Assembly (NCBI GenBank): GCA_965205225.1
Contig: CBDBFZ010000003.1
Coordinates: 2,046,001-2,110,000 of the forward strand
DNA: 64,000 bases
DNA from: Litorimonas sp965205225
GTDB taxonomy: Bacteria > Pseudomonadota > Alphaproteobacteria > Caulobacterales > Maricaulaceae
Direction of reading: 5' to 3'
The translations under genes were made by a program, and so were the position numbers. Shown here one piece after another: positions 8,727-17,059 of the stretch (positions are counted from its first letter, which is position 1; each line of letters starts with the position of its first letter). Under the pieces are notes generated by a model. That model ran no database searches. It saw only the letters and a program-made list of their open reading frames with translations, and had not been told where the DNA came from.

Positions 8727-9600
8727 GTCGTAGAGAAGAATTAATCATTTGAGCCAGATCTTGATAGCTGCGATATAGACGAAGCCCATATAGTTTTGGA
8801 TATGCTTGTCATATCGCGTAGCCACACGCCGGAACTGTTTGAGATAGCCAAAGAAACGCTCGACAATATTACGTTCCTATACAAAGCCATATCAGTTTGC
8901 CTTGGCTTGCACGCATTTTTTCGGGACGGAATAACGGGCATAGCCCCGCTCTCATTCACCGCGTCTATAACGCACCGGCCATCATAGCCCTTATCCGCCA
9001 AGACATGATCCGCCTTAAACCCTGCCAATAAGGCGGCGGCTTGCGTCATTTCGCTACAATGCCCGCCCGTTGCTATCAGGCGCGGAGCTAAACCCAATCC
9101 ACCTGTCAGCCCATGTATTTTTGTCGTCAGGCCGCCCTTGGAACGTCCCCCCTTGGAACGTCCCCCCCTGGAACGCCCCAATGCATGGGCATCAGGCCCC
9201 CTTTTTTATGCCGCGCCCCGGCCGATTGGGCATGCGCCCGCACAATTGTGGCATCCATCATCAGCCACTCTTGATCAGCGTGAGTGCGCAAGGCCTTAAA
9301 GACATCTTCTAAAACCCCGGCCTCAACCCAGAGATAATAACGCCGTTTGACACTGTCAAAACGCCCGAACCGTTCGGGTAAATCGCGCCAACGCCCGCCC
9401 GAACGGGCCATCCACAACAAAGCATCAATGAAAAGCCTGTTATTGGCGTTGCGACCCGGTTTCCCCGTGCTCCCATAAGGCAAATAAGGCTTTAAACGGC
9501 CCCATTGTTCATCCGTAAGTTCCTGATAACCAGACATATGTGCGCTCCTGACAAAATGAAGGAACATTATAGAAAATAAAAGTTAACTCTTCACTACAAC
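8727..9600 (-). mobile_element. IS5-family (IS427-type) insertion sequence, copy 1
   Basis: An 874-bp element with ~22-bp terminal inverted repeats (GGTCGTAGTGAAGAATTAA-like) flanked on both sides by CTAG (8723-8726 and 9601-9604), consistent with insertion into and duplication of CTAG. It has the two-ORF layout of IS427-type IS5 elements (orfA then orfB in the -1 frame). orfB here (8741-9181) is broken: a 1-bp loss in the codons after DMALY shifts the last third, so this copy needs transposase from elsewhere. The orfA/orfB junction has two extra 15-bp units relative to copies 3 and 4. Confidence 0.9.
9127..9537 (-). CDS. IS427-type transposase OrfA (copy 1)
   Basis: N-terminal part of the DDE transposase (136 residues), starting MSGYQELTDEQW after a good AGGAG site. 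It carries the IS5-family signature WMARSGGRWRDLPERFG and the first catalytic Asp in MMDATIVRAHAQ. Full transposase would need a -1 ribosomal frameshift into orfB; here orfB is damaged. Its C-terminal tail is lengthened by two GDVPR-type repeats. Confidence 0.85.
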   Translation of the reverse strand: MSGYQELTDEQWGRLKPYLPYGSTGKPGRNANNRLFIDALLWMARSGGRWRDLPERFGRFDSVKRRYYLWVEAGVLEDVFKALRTHADQEWLMMDATIVRAHAQSAGARHKKGGLMPMHWGVPGGDVPRGDVPRAA

Positions 9601-9603
9601 CTA

Positions 9604-9655
9604 GGCTCAGGCCCTATTAATTTCAGGGATTCCCTTTTGTTTTGATTTGTGATTC
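9604..9655 (+). repeat. Left 52-bp IS630-like terminal inverted repeat
   Basis: Begins GGCTCAGGCCCTATTAATTT next to TA and matches the reverse complement of 16386-16437 at 46 of 52 positions. The adjacent CTAG of IS427 copy 1 overlaps the TA, so that IS inserted into the very edge of this element. Confidence 0.8.
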
Positions 9656-9676
9656 CCCTTACATTGGCGGTGTTTC

Positions 9677-9790
9677 ATGCCCAAAGTGATGTCCCGGGAT
9701 TTGCGTCAGCGTGTCGTTGACAATGTCGCGCAAGGCTGAGCGGTTTCGTTGCCAGCCACTCGGTGAAACCCCGCGTGACAGATCGACCCC
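9677..9790 (+). pseudogene. IS630-family transposase, N-terminal relic
   Basis: The plus strand reads MPKVMSRDLRQRVVDNVAQ, the typical helix-turn-helix start of IS630 transposases, placed 22 bp inside the left terminal repeat as expected. An in-frame TGA follows at once, and only frame-shifted residues continue (SLPAT, then a further stop). The catalytic domain is absent, so the element is not autonomous. Confidence 0.65.
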
Positions 9791-9889
9791 GAACGCCACC
9801 TTGGTCTATCCGGCAGGTACGGTCCCCGACTCTATCCTGATCTCTGTCTTGATCTCGGTCATGCCCTTGTCCCGGGTCCGGTCCGTCGG

Positions 9890-12800
9890 TTAGAAACCCT
9901 CCATATAAGCGGTGGCAATCTCCATCTCCGGCAGGATCATGGCGAGATCATTCTGCATCGCCGGATGGCTTCCGAGCCCGGGCCAATACATCAGATCCCC
10001 CCACGGACCCGGAAGCGAGCCTGATGCGAGTGGACCGAAAGAAAGCGGGTCTGAAAGCGGAATGAAGATAGCATCCTCGTCTATATGAACCGGCTGATCC
10101 AGGCTCTTGATCCCGTCCGCCCATAAGCCGTCCCATAGATCATTATTCCATAGATCATTATTCATAAGTGGGTCGGGGTTGATGAGCGCCTCGTCCAACC
10201 TCGTTCCGGACTCGGGATTGGTCCCGGGGTCAGTTCTGGTGTCAGTTCTGGGGTCAGCCACGGGATCAATCCCGGTATCAGTCTTGGACTCGGCACTTTG
10301 CGCCGCCCCCCCAGCAGCGAGGGTGACGGTGACCCCGTCCTCTACGCGCACTTCCGCATTGCCGTCCCTATAGACATTATAGGTGACGCCGTCCTCCGTC
10401 GCCGTCCCGGCCAGGGCGAATGAACTACCGCTCAGATCAACCCTGTCATCCGCATCACCCAGCACGTCGAGGCTCGCCGCACCGCCCTCGCGCTCTTCCG
10501 TTACGTCAAACACGGCCTGCGCGTCCAGAACCAGGCTGTTGGCCCCCGTGCCGGACAGGTCAAAGACTTCGACACTGTCCACGCCGGCATGACCCGCGCC
10601 GGTCAGGTCGAGCGTCAGGCCAGCCCCGTCCAGCACCAATGTGTCCTGGCCCGTGCCGCCATCGATCGCCGCAAAGTCAAGCGCGGTGACGCTGATAGTG
10701 TCATCGCCGGCCCCGCCGCGCACCACATCATCCGTGGCGATGTCTGTAAAACTGTCCGCGCTGGCATTGCCGGTGAAATTATCCGCCGCCGCCGTGCCCT
10801 GCGCTGTGACCGGCGTCAGGCTTTCCGTCCCCGTCGCCCCGCCATAGAGGATATAGGTTTCACCGGTAAAATCGTCGGCCCCCCGGGCCCCGATGACCAG
10901 ATCATCATAGCCGTCGCCATTGACATCCCCCGCAGACGATACGGAAAAGCCGGAATAGTCACGCTCGTCGATCCCGTTGAGGATGAAGCCGTTCGTGCCA
11001 TCCAGATCGGACAGATCCAGCACGCCTCTTGTGCCCGGCGCGCTTGTCCCGCCATAGACGACATAGGTCTCGCCAGCCCTGCTGACCCCATTCGGGTCGG
11101 CCCTGTGGGCGCCGATGATCAGATCATCATAGCCGTCACCATTGACATCCCCCGCCGACGACACGGAAAAACCGGACTGGTCACCCGCGTCGATGCCGGT
11201 CAGGGTAAAGCCGTTACTACCGTCCAGCGCCCCGAGATCCAGCACGCCGTCCGTGCCCGGCGCGCTTGCCCCGCCATAGACGAGATAGGTCTCGCCCGAG
11301 CTGTTCCCATTCGGGCCGGCAAAATGAGCACCAATGATCAGATCATCATAACCGTCGCCATTAACATCCCCCGCCGACGACACGGAACTGCCGGAAAAGT
11401 CAAGCCAGTCGATCCCGGTGAGGGTAAAGCCATTCGTGCCGTCCAGATCGGACAGATCCAGCGCGCCATTATCGTCTACCGGCCCGCGCGCGCCGCCATA
11501 GATCACATAGGTCTCGCCCGAGCTGTCCCCACTTGGATCGGCCCTGTTGGCTCCGATGATCAGATCATCATAACCATCGCCATTGACATCTCCCGCAGAC
11601 GAGACAGAGAAGCCGGAATCGTCACCCGCGTCGATCCCGGTCAGGATGAAGCCGTTACTACCGTCCAGATCGGAGAGATCCAGCACGCCCCCTGTGCCCG
11701 GCGTGCTCGCCCCGCCATAGACAATATAGGTCTCGCCGGAACTGCCCCCATTCGGGTCGGCCCCCCAAGCCCCGATGATCAGATCATCATAGCCGTCGCC
11801 ATTGACATCCCCCGCAGACGAGACGGAAAAGCCGGAAAAGTCACGCCTGTCGATGCCGGTGAGGATAAAGCCGTTGGTCCCGTTCAGCGCTGACAGATCC
11901 AGCACGCCGTCCCTGCCCGGCGAGCGCCCCCCTCCATAGACCACATAGGTCTCGCCGGCCTCACTGTACCCATTCGGGTCGGCCCAATAGGCCCCGATGA
12001 TCAGATCGTCATAACCGTCGCCATTGACATCCCCCGCAGATGATACGGAATAGCCGGAAAAGTCAAGCCAGTCGATCCCGGTCAGAGTAAAGCCGTTGGT
12101 CCCGTCCAGCATGGACAGATCCAGCACGCCGTCCGTGCCCGGCGCGCTCGCCCCGCCATAGACGATATAGGTCTCGCCGGCATTATTGACCCCATTCGGA
12201 TCGCCCCCAGGGGCCCCGATGATCAGATCATCATAGCCATCGCCATTGACATCCCCCGCGGACGAGACGGACCAGCCGGAACCGTCACCCCCGTCGATCC
12301 CGGTGAGGATGAAGCCGTTGGTCCCATTCAGGCTGGAGAGGGCGACCCGCGAGATCGGCGGTGCCCCGGTCTCTCTGGTCCGGTCGATCCTGCCGTCAGC
12401 GTCATCGTCAAAGTCCGTCCGGATCAGATTGCCATTGGTGTTGTACGTGTAAGTCTCGCTCCGGTCGATGGTGCCGTTCGCATCATCGTCAAAGTTGGTC
12501 TGGATCAGATTGCCATTGGTGTTGCGCGTGTAGGTCTCGCTCCGGTCGATGGTGCCGTTCGCATCATCGTCAAAGTTGGTCCGGATCAGATTGCCATTGG
12601 TGTTGCGCGTGTAGGTCACGCTCCGGTCGATGGTGCCGTCGCCATCGGTGTCGAAGGCGATGCGGTCAATATTGCCGTCAGCGTCGTCGTCAAAGTCTGT
12701 CCGGATCCGATTACCGTCAGTATCAAACGTGTAATGATTGATCCGGTCGATGATACCGTCATCGTCCACATCCCGTTCCACCTGCTCCCAGCGACCATCC

Positions 12801-15800
12801 GCATTCAGGTGGGCCGTCCGGTCGATATTGCCGTCATCGTCCAGGTCTTCGTCCCTCCGGGTCACGCTCCGCCTGCCGTCACCATCAAACGCGTAGTGAA
12901 TGATCCGGTCGATGGTGCCGTCGCCATCGGTGTCGAAGGCAGTGCGGTCAATGGTGCCATCATTGTCGTCATCGAAACGAGTCCGGATCCGATTGCCGTC
13001 CCCGTCATAGCTGTAGGCCTCGCTCCGGTCGAGGATGCCGTCCCCGTCGTCGTCAAACTCGCTCCGGGTCACGCTCCGCCTGCCGTCACCATCAAACGCG
13101 TAGTGAGTGATCCGGTCGATGAAGCCGTCATCGTCCAAATCCTGTTCCACCCGCCCCCAGCGACCGTCCGCATCCAAGTGGACCGTCCGGTCGATATTGC
13201 CGTCATCATCCAGGTCGAACGCGGTTCGGGTCACGCTCCGGTTGCCGTCGCTATCAAACGCGAAGTGAGTGATCCGGTCGATATTGCCGTCATCGTCCGC
13301 ATCCCGTTCCACCCGCTCCCAGCGACCGTCCGCATTCAGATGGACCCTCTGGTTGATAATGCCGTCATCGTCCAGATCGAAATCCCTCCGGGTCACGCTC
13401 CGCCTGCCGCTGTCATCAAAAGCGTAGTGAGTGATCCGGTCGATGAAGCCGTCATCGTCCAAATCCTGTTCCACCCGCTCCCAGCGACCCTCCGCATTCA
13501 GGTGGACCGTCTGGTTGATAGTGCCGTCATCGTCCAGGTCGAAATCCCTCCGGGTCACGCTCCGGGTGCCGCCGTCATCAAACGCGTAGTGAGTGATCCG
13601 GTCGATATTGCCGTCGCCATCGGTGTCAAAGGCGGTGCGGTCAATCGTGCCATCATTGTCGTCATCGAAACGAGTCCGGATCCGATTACCGTCCTCGTCA
13701 TAGCTGTAGGCCTCGCTCCGGTCGGGGATGCCGTCATCGTCCCGGTCGAAATCCCTCCGGGTCACGCGCCGATTGCCGCCGTCATCAAATGCGTAGTGAG
13801 TGATCCGGTCGATCGTGCCGTCATCGTCCAAATCCTGTTCCAACCGCTCCCAGCGACCATCCGCATTCAGATGGACCGTCCGGTTGATAATGCCGTCATC
13901 GTCTAGGTCGAAATCCCTCTGGGTCACGCGCCGCCTGCCGCCGTCATCAAACGCGTAGTGAGTGATCCGGTCGATAGTGCCGTCATCGTCCAAATCCTGT
14001 TCCACCCGCGCCCAGCGACCATCCGCATTGCGGTAGACCTTCCGGTCGATAATGCCGTCTTCGTCGAAGTCGAACTCAATATCGCCAGTCAGGGACGTGG
14101 TTGTCACAATTGTCTGCCCGTCATCGAAACCGACAAATTCCACATCGGCCAGATTGATCCGGTCCGTGCCTTCCGTTCCGCCTGAAATGACAAGGAAACG
14201 ACCCTCATTCGTTTCATCGACAGAAATTGTATAGCGGCTCTGGCTCAATGCCAGGATGACCATATCATTGCCCGCACCGCCCACATAAGTGTCGTTGCCG
14301 CCATTACCGGTAAAAATATTGTCCGAATCATTGCCGATGAAACTGTCATCACCGGAGCCGCCAATCGCGTTTTCAATCACGGTGCCCACGGCGATTGTGA
14401 TATTGTTGATTAACGGGTCTTCCGGGTCGTCCGTATTGATATTGTCGCCGATCGAGGAAAAAGAGCCTTCGACCAGGCTGATCACCTGATTGGCCGAATA
14501 GGATGAGAAATCGAGCGTATCAGTGCCGCCAGCATCATAGATGGCGAGTGATGGCGGGCGGATCCCCTGATTGAAGAAGGTCCCCTCGAAATCCAACACG
14601 CCGGTTTCCGTCGAATTGAACCCGTAAACATTATCGCCGGAGCGGGTCTGTCCATTGGCCCTGTAGAAATTCTGGATTGCGATAATATCGACAAGCTGAG
14701 GTGCCAGAACAAGCCGCCGCGTCCCGGTGCCTGCCTCGCCCTGATCAAGATAGCTCATGACCGTGTAATTCCAGGCATCCTGATTATAGACATGGTAACT
14801 CACGCCCGCTTCATCGCTACTCGACCCATTATAGAGGCCTGAATGACCTAGGCCGAGCGCGTGACCGACTTCATGGAGATAGGTCTGGTAGCGGCTGGAG
14901 TTCAGCGCATAATTGGCCGAACCATCAGGATTGATGTTCCAATTGGCAGAGACAGTGACTGTGGCCGATATTATCGTGCCATCGGACGTTATCGAACTGG
15001 TAAAGGCCTGCCTAGCATAAGTATCACCAGTGTCTTCGTTGAAGTCGATATCGGGATCGGCACCCGCTGCGGCCGCCGTGAATGTCAGCCCCGAGACCTC
15101 AGCCCAGGCGTCCATCGCCATGAGCGCGAGCGTTTTGGCCCCGTCGGACAGAGCGGAAATGTCGTAGGTCAGATCCGTCTTGTCCCACTTCGCTTCATTG
15201 TTGAACTGACTGGTTAGAAAGAAGGCGGCTTGATCCAGCGTGAAGTCGGGGCGATTATTGCCTTCCTCGGCATAGACTGTGTAATCACCCGTCGTCGCCA
15301 TCCAGCCGCTGGCACCAAGATAATATGTACCGGATTCATCAGGCGTAAAGGTTAGGAACGAGTTGCGGTTTACTCTAGCCCCATCGATTTCAACATCGTC
15401 ATTGCGGTCAATTTCAGTGCCCGCAGGATTATAGAGGATTAGCAGCGGGTCTTCATGCGGATTGTCCCCGTCCCGCAGCATGATGAATGTATATTGCACG
15501 CCTGCCTGAAGTTCGACGGCATACCAGTCCTCATCCGTTCCGGACCCGCGCGTGCCTGACGCCGAGCCGCCAATCGTGATGGTGCCCGTCGTGCTTGTAT
15601 CAGCTGGCAGATCGCTATTGGCCGGCTCATTGGCTGTGTCGAATATGGCTTTGGCGAACGCTTTGGCTGTTTCCTGAAGACTATTGGCAAATATGTCCGC
15701 GTCGACATTTCCCAGTGCGGAAATGGAACCGATCAGAGTGCTGAAGTTAGAGATGTCCAGGTCGGAATCGAGAAGTTGCTGAATCTGATCGCTCAGATTC

Positions 15801-16168
15801 ATGATCTGCGTTTTCGCATTCATCCCGTGATCGTGCCCGCAACAGGCGCAGCCATTGGACTGCGCTTCGAAGACATGTCCATTATCGACCATGGCTGTGA
15901 ACAGCGCTTGCGCAAAAATTATCGCCGGGTCGGATTGAAACAGGGCAGCCATGGCACCCATGTCCGGCGCAGACGATGCGGAGTCGAGAATTGGGGTATC
16001 CGCCGAGAACACCGGATTTATCAGCGTCGAACCGCTAAAGGGCACGGGCTGCAACGTCTCTGAAAAGCCTTTGAGCGAATCTGGTTGCAGATCGTATTGC
16101 AGGCCATATTGCAGGCCGTACAGACGTAATGCTGATGTCAAAGAAGAAGAATCATAAGGCTTAAACAT
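9890..16168 (-). CDS. Giant serralysin-like M10 metalloprotease with calcium-binding repeats and FG-GAP propeller
   Basis: Predicted secreted zinc protease of about 2092 residues. The frame is open from 16222, but AGGGAAG lies 5 bp before the ATG at 16168 (MFKPYDSSS) and the earlier part is IS sequence, so 16168 is preferred. Order of parts: N-terminal region with a CACCGHDHG metal-ligand-like cluster; a PPC-type beta domain (about 193-300); the M10 catalytic domain with HEVGHALGLGH (about 431-441) and Met-turn VMSYLD; RTX-type GGSGDD/GNGGND repeats (about 600-660); ~1.7 kb of Asp-rich DDDGxIDR repeats (about 700-1270); seven DVNGDGYDDLIIGA repeats (about 1276-1783), one propeller; an RTX patch GGAGDDT; and an acidic tail. 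There is no Sec signal peptide; together with the RTX repeats this points to type I secretion, but no exporter genes are nearby. It sits inside IS630-like repeats. Confidence 0.88.
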   Translation of the reverse strand: MFKPYDSSSLTSALRLYGLQYGLQYDLQPDSLKGFSETLQPVPFSGSTLINPVFSADTPILDSASSAPDMGAMAALFQSDPAIIFAQALFTAMVDNGHVFEAQSNGCACCGHDHGMNAKTQIMNLSDQIQQLLDSDLDISNFSTLIGSISALGNVDADIFANSLQETAKAFAKAIFDTANEPANSDLPADTSTTGTITIGGSASGTRGSGTDEDWYAVELQAGVQYTFIMLRDGDNPHEDPLLILYNPAGTEIDRNDDVEIDGARVNRNSFLTFTPDESGTYYLGASGWMATTGDYTVYAEEGNNRPDFTLDQAAFFLTSQFNNEAKWDKTDLTYDISALSDGAKTLALMAMDAWAEVSGLTFTAAAAGADPDIDFNEDTGDTYARQAFTSSITSDGTIISATVTVSANWNINPDGSANYALNSSRYQTYLHEVGHALGLGHSGLYNGSSSDEAGVSYHVYNQDAWNYTVMSYLDQGEAGTGTRRLVLAPQLVDIIAIQNFYRANGQTRSGDNVYGFNSTETGVLDFEGTFFNQGIRPPSLAIYDAGGTDTLDFSSYSANQVISLVEGSFSSIGDNINTDDPEDPLINNITIAVGTVIENAIGGSGDDSFIGNDSDNIFTGNGGNDTYVGGAGNDMVILALSQSRYTISVDETNEGRFLVISGGTEGTDRINLADVEFVGFDDGQTIVTTTSLTGDIEFDFDEDGIIDRKVYRNADGRWARVEQDLDDDGTIDRITHYAFDDGGRRRVTQRDFDLDDDGIINRTVHLNADGRWERLEQDLDDDGTIDRITHYAFDDGGNRRVTRRDFDRDDDGIPDRSEAYSYDEDGNRIRTRFDDDNDGTIDRTAFDTDGDGNIDRITHYAFDDGGTRSVTRRDFDLDDDGTINQTVHLNAEGRWERVEQDLDDDGFIDRITHYAFDDSGRRSVTRRDFDLDDDGIINQRVHLNADGRWERVERDADDDGNIDRITHFAFDSDGNRSVTRTAFDLDDDGNIDRTVHLDADGRWGRVEQDLDDDGFIDRITHYAFDGDGRRSVTRSEFDDDGDGILDRSEAYSYDGDGNRIRTRFDDDNDGTIDRTAFDTDGDGTIDRIIHYAFDGDGRRSVTRRDEDLDDDGNIDRTAHLNADGRWEQVERDVDDDGIIDRINHYTFDTDGNRIRTDFDDDADGNIDRIAFDTDGDGTIDRSVTYTRNTNGNLIRTNFDDDANGTIDRSETYTRNTNGNLIQTNFDDDANGTIDRSETYTYNTNGNLIRTDFDDDADGRIDRTRETGAPPISRVALSSLNGTNGFILTGIDGGDGSGWSVSSAGDVNGDGYDDLIIGAPGGDPNGVNNAGETYIVYGGASAPGTDGVLDLSMLDGTNGFTLTGIDWLDFSGYSVSSAGDVNGDGYDDLIIGAYWADPNGYSEAGETYVVYGGGRSPGRDGVLDLSALNGTNGFILTGIDRRDFSGFSVSSAGDVNGDGYDDLIIGAWGADPNGGSSGETYIVYGGASTPGTGGVLDLSDLDGSNGFILTGIDAGDDSGFSVSSAGDVNGDGYDDLIIGANRADPSGDSSGETYVIYGGARGPVDDNGALDLSDLDGTNGFTLTGIDWLDFSGSSVSSAGDVNGDGYDDLIIGAHFAGPNGNSSGETYLVYGGASAPGTDGVLDLGALDGSNGFTLTGIDAGDQSGFSVSSAGDVNGDGYDDLIIGAHRADPNGVSRAGETYVVYGGTSAPGTRGVLDLSDLDGTNGFILNGIDERDYSGFSVSSAGDVNGDGYDDLVIGARGADDFTGETYILYGGATGTESLTPVTAQGTAAADNFTGNASADSFTDIATDDVVRGGAGDDTISVTALDFAAIDGGTGQDTLVLDGAGLTLDLTGAGHAGVDSVEVFDLSGTGANSLVLDAQAVFDVTEEREGGAASLDVLGDADDRVDLSGSSFALAGTATEDGVTYNVYRDGNAEVRVEDGVTVTLAAGGAAQSAESKTDTGIDPVADPRTDTRTDPGTNPESGTRLDEALINPDPLMNNDLWNNDLWDGLWADGIKSLDQPVHIDEDAIFIPLSDPLSFGPLASGSLPGPWGDLMYWPGLGSHPAMQNDLAMILPEMEIATAYMEGF
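10840..12340 (-). repeat. Seven tandem ~210-bp FG-GAP/integrin-type repeats within the protease gene
   Basis: Each unit encodes about 70 residues with NGFxLTGID, SGxSVSSAGDVNGDGYDDLIIGA and SGETYxVYGG; DVNGDGYDD is a calcium-binding loop. Seven units fit one closed seven-bladed beta-propeller. DNA identity between units is high, so they may recombine. Confidence 0.85.
12380..14080 (-). repeat. Array of Asp-rich DDDGxIDR repeats within the protease gene
   Basis: Degenerate units of about 18-40 residues (DDDGTIDRITHYAFDDGG, then RRSVTRRDFDLDDDG) repeat over ~1.7 kb. The DxDxDG-like cores resemble EF-hand/thrombospondin type 3 calcium sites. The near-periodic DNA produces long spurious open frames on the other strand. 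Confidence 0.8.
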
Positions 16169-16204
16169 ATAAACTTCCCTCATCGTACTGGACTGAATGC
16201 CTAG

Positions 16205-16383
16205 GTCGTGGAGAAGAATCAATCAGTTAAGCCAGATTACGATAGCGGTGAGTTTGACGAAGCCCCTATAGTTTTGACCAGATTTGTCATATTGTGTTGC
16301 GATCCTCCGCTAATCTTTGAGCCTTGCGAACATGTTTTCGACGTTATGGCATTGCTATACTGCTATACACGGTTTTGCCATAG
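16205..16383 (-). mobile_element. Divergent IS427-type 3' remnant
   Basis: Starts at a CTAG (16201-16204) with GGTCGTGGAGAAGAATCAAT, close to the IS427-type terminal repeat, and continues with diverged orfB 3' sequence (reverse-strand RRIATRYDK-like). It is cut off at the right IS630-like repeat. It lies directly upstream of the protease start and may carry that gene's promoter. Confidence 0.6.
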
Positions 16384-16385
16384 AT

Positions 16386-16437
16386 GAATCACAAATCCCA
16401 CAAAATGGGAAACCCTGAAATTAATAGGGCCTGAGCC
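16386..16437 (-). repeat. Right 52-bp IS630-like terminal inverted repeat
   Basis: Reverse complement begins GGCTCAGGCCCTATTAATTT and is followed outward by TA. Pairs with 9604-9655. It ends exactly at the TAG stop codon of the neighbouring minus-strand gene. Confidence 0.8.
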
Positions 16438-17054
16438 TAAGTCTTATCCAGAACGTCAACTTGGAACGCGGCAATATCCATTTGCTGACGTTCTCCGGCG
16501 CGGCCCGGAAAGACAGCGATCAGATCGACATTGGCAGGCGCGTCAATGATCGGCGGTCGGTATTTGAATCGGTAATCCTGCCAATCAGATCCAAGCTGAA
16601 ACGTGCTCCAGCCCGAGGGCCTACCTTCCATCGTGAAATAGCCGGAATCGAAGGATTCAAGCGGATTATTACGAGAGGCGCGGGCACGGATCGTAATACG
16701 CAGCAATCGTCCGGCAAAAGCGCGCTCATGGCCCGGGCCGAGAGTCGCGAACACACCGATAGATTGTGGCCCCTGGCCGGATGGAGTGAACTGGGACAGG
16801 CGGATGAAGCCGCCCTCATCATCAATGAAAACACCTTCGGATCCCGGTGAAATGGTCAGCTCAGCCAGATCTGGCCCGGACAAGTCCCAGCCTTCCGCGA
16901 TGATTTCCGCATCGGTGACCGACTCGCTGCCGCCAAAGGACAGGGCGAACCAGATCATCGCAAAGGTCACCAGCGCAGCCAGTGAATAGAATAGGCGGTC
17001 CGCAAACATCGGGTCGGGCGTTACCATGTTTTCGCGGCTATGCCAGCGCCGCAC
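16437..17054 (-). CDS. Unknown single-pass membrane protein, last gene of the Hsp70-like operon
   Basis: A 205-residue protein not recognised by family. One hydrophobic helix near the N-terminus (RLFYSLAALVTFAMIWFALS) is followed by a predicted extracytoplasmic beta-rich domain of about 150 residues with aromatic and Gly-rich strands (GYFTMEGRPSGWSTFQLGSDW), which by look could be a jelly-roll or carbohydrate-binding-like fold; this is only an impression. The GTG at 17054 is 5 bp after the stop of the Hsp70-like gene; an ATG at the MVTPDP residue is an alternative. The stop codon coincides with the TA flank of the IS630-like repeat, so the native C-terminus may have been altered by the insertion. 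Confidence 0.7.
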   Translation of the reverse strand: MRRWHSRENMVTPDPMFADRLFYSLAALVTFAMIWFALSFGGSESVTDAEIIAEGWDLSGPDLAELTISPGSEGVFIDDEGGFIRLSQFTPSGQGPQSIGVFATLGPGHERAFAGRLLRITIRARASRNNPLESFDSGYFTMEGRPSGWSTFQLGSDWQDYRFKYRPPIIDAPANVDLIAVFPGRAGERQQMDIAAFQVDVLDKT

Positions 17055-17059
17055 AGATG

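Larger units (their letters stand above)
9604..16437. mobile_element. IS630-type terminal repeats bounding a 6.8-kb segment with the metalloprotease gene
   Basis: A 52-bp inverted repeat pair (9604-9655 and 16386-16437; first 25 bp identical, 46 of 52 overall) points outward and each end is flanked by TA (9602-9603 and 16438-16439), the target dinucleotide of IS630/Tc1-type elements. Just inside the left end is the start of an IS630-type transposase; the rest of the interior is the giant protease gene and an IS427-type remnant. It may be a non-autonomous transposon with cargo, or two solo IS630 ends framing a chromosomal gene. Confidence 0.55.

Noticed and set aside
10589..11893. 434-codon open frame on the plus strand
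   Set aside because: It is antisense to the FG-GAP repeats of the protease; its own translation is an equally periodic mirror (IIIAVAIDIPRRR repeats) with no start signal, so it is a by-product of repetitive GC-rich codons.
12734..13906. 390-codon open frame on the plus strand with VSDPVD repeats
   Set aside because: Antisense to the Asp-rich repeats of the protease; periodicity follows the real gene.
12380..14080. Regular repeats considered as a CRISPR array
   Set aside because: Units are directly abutting, coding, of variable length, with no unique spacers and no cas genes.
16437..17054. Idea that the IS630-like insertion created the stop codon of this gene
   Set aside because: Rejoining the flanks without the element also gives TAG at this position, so the stop may well be native.
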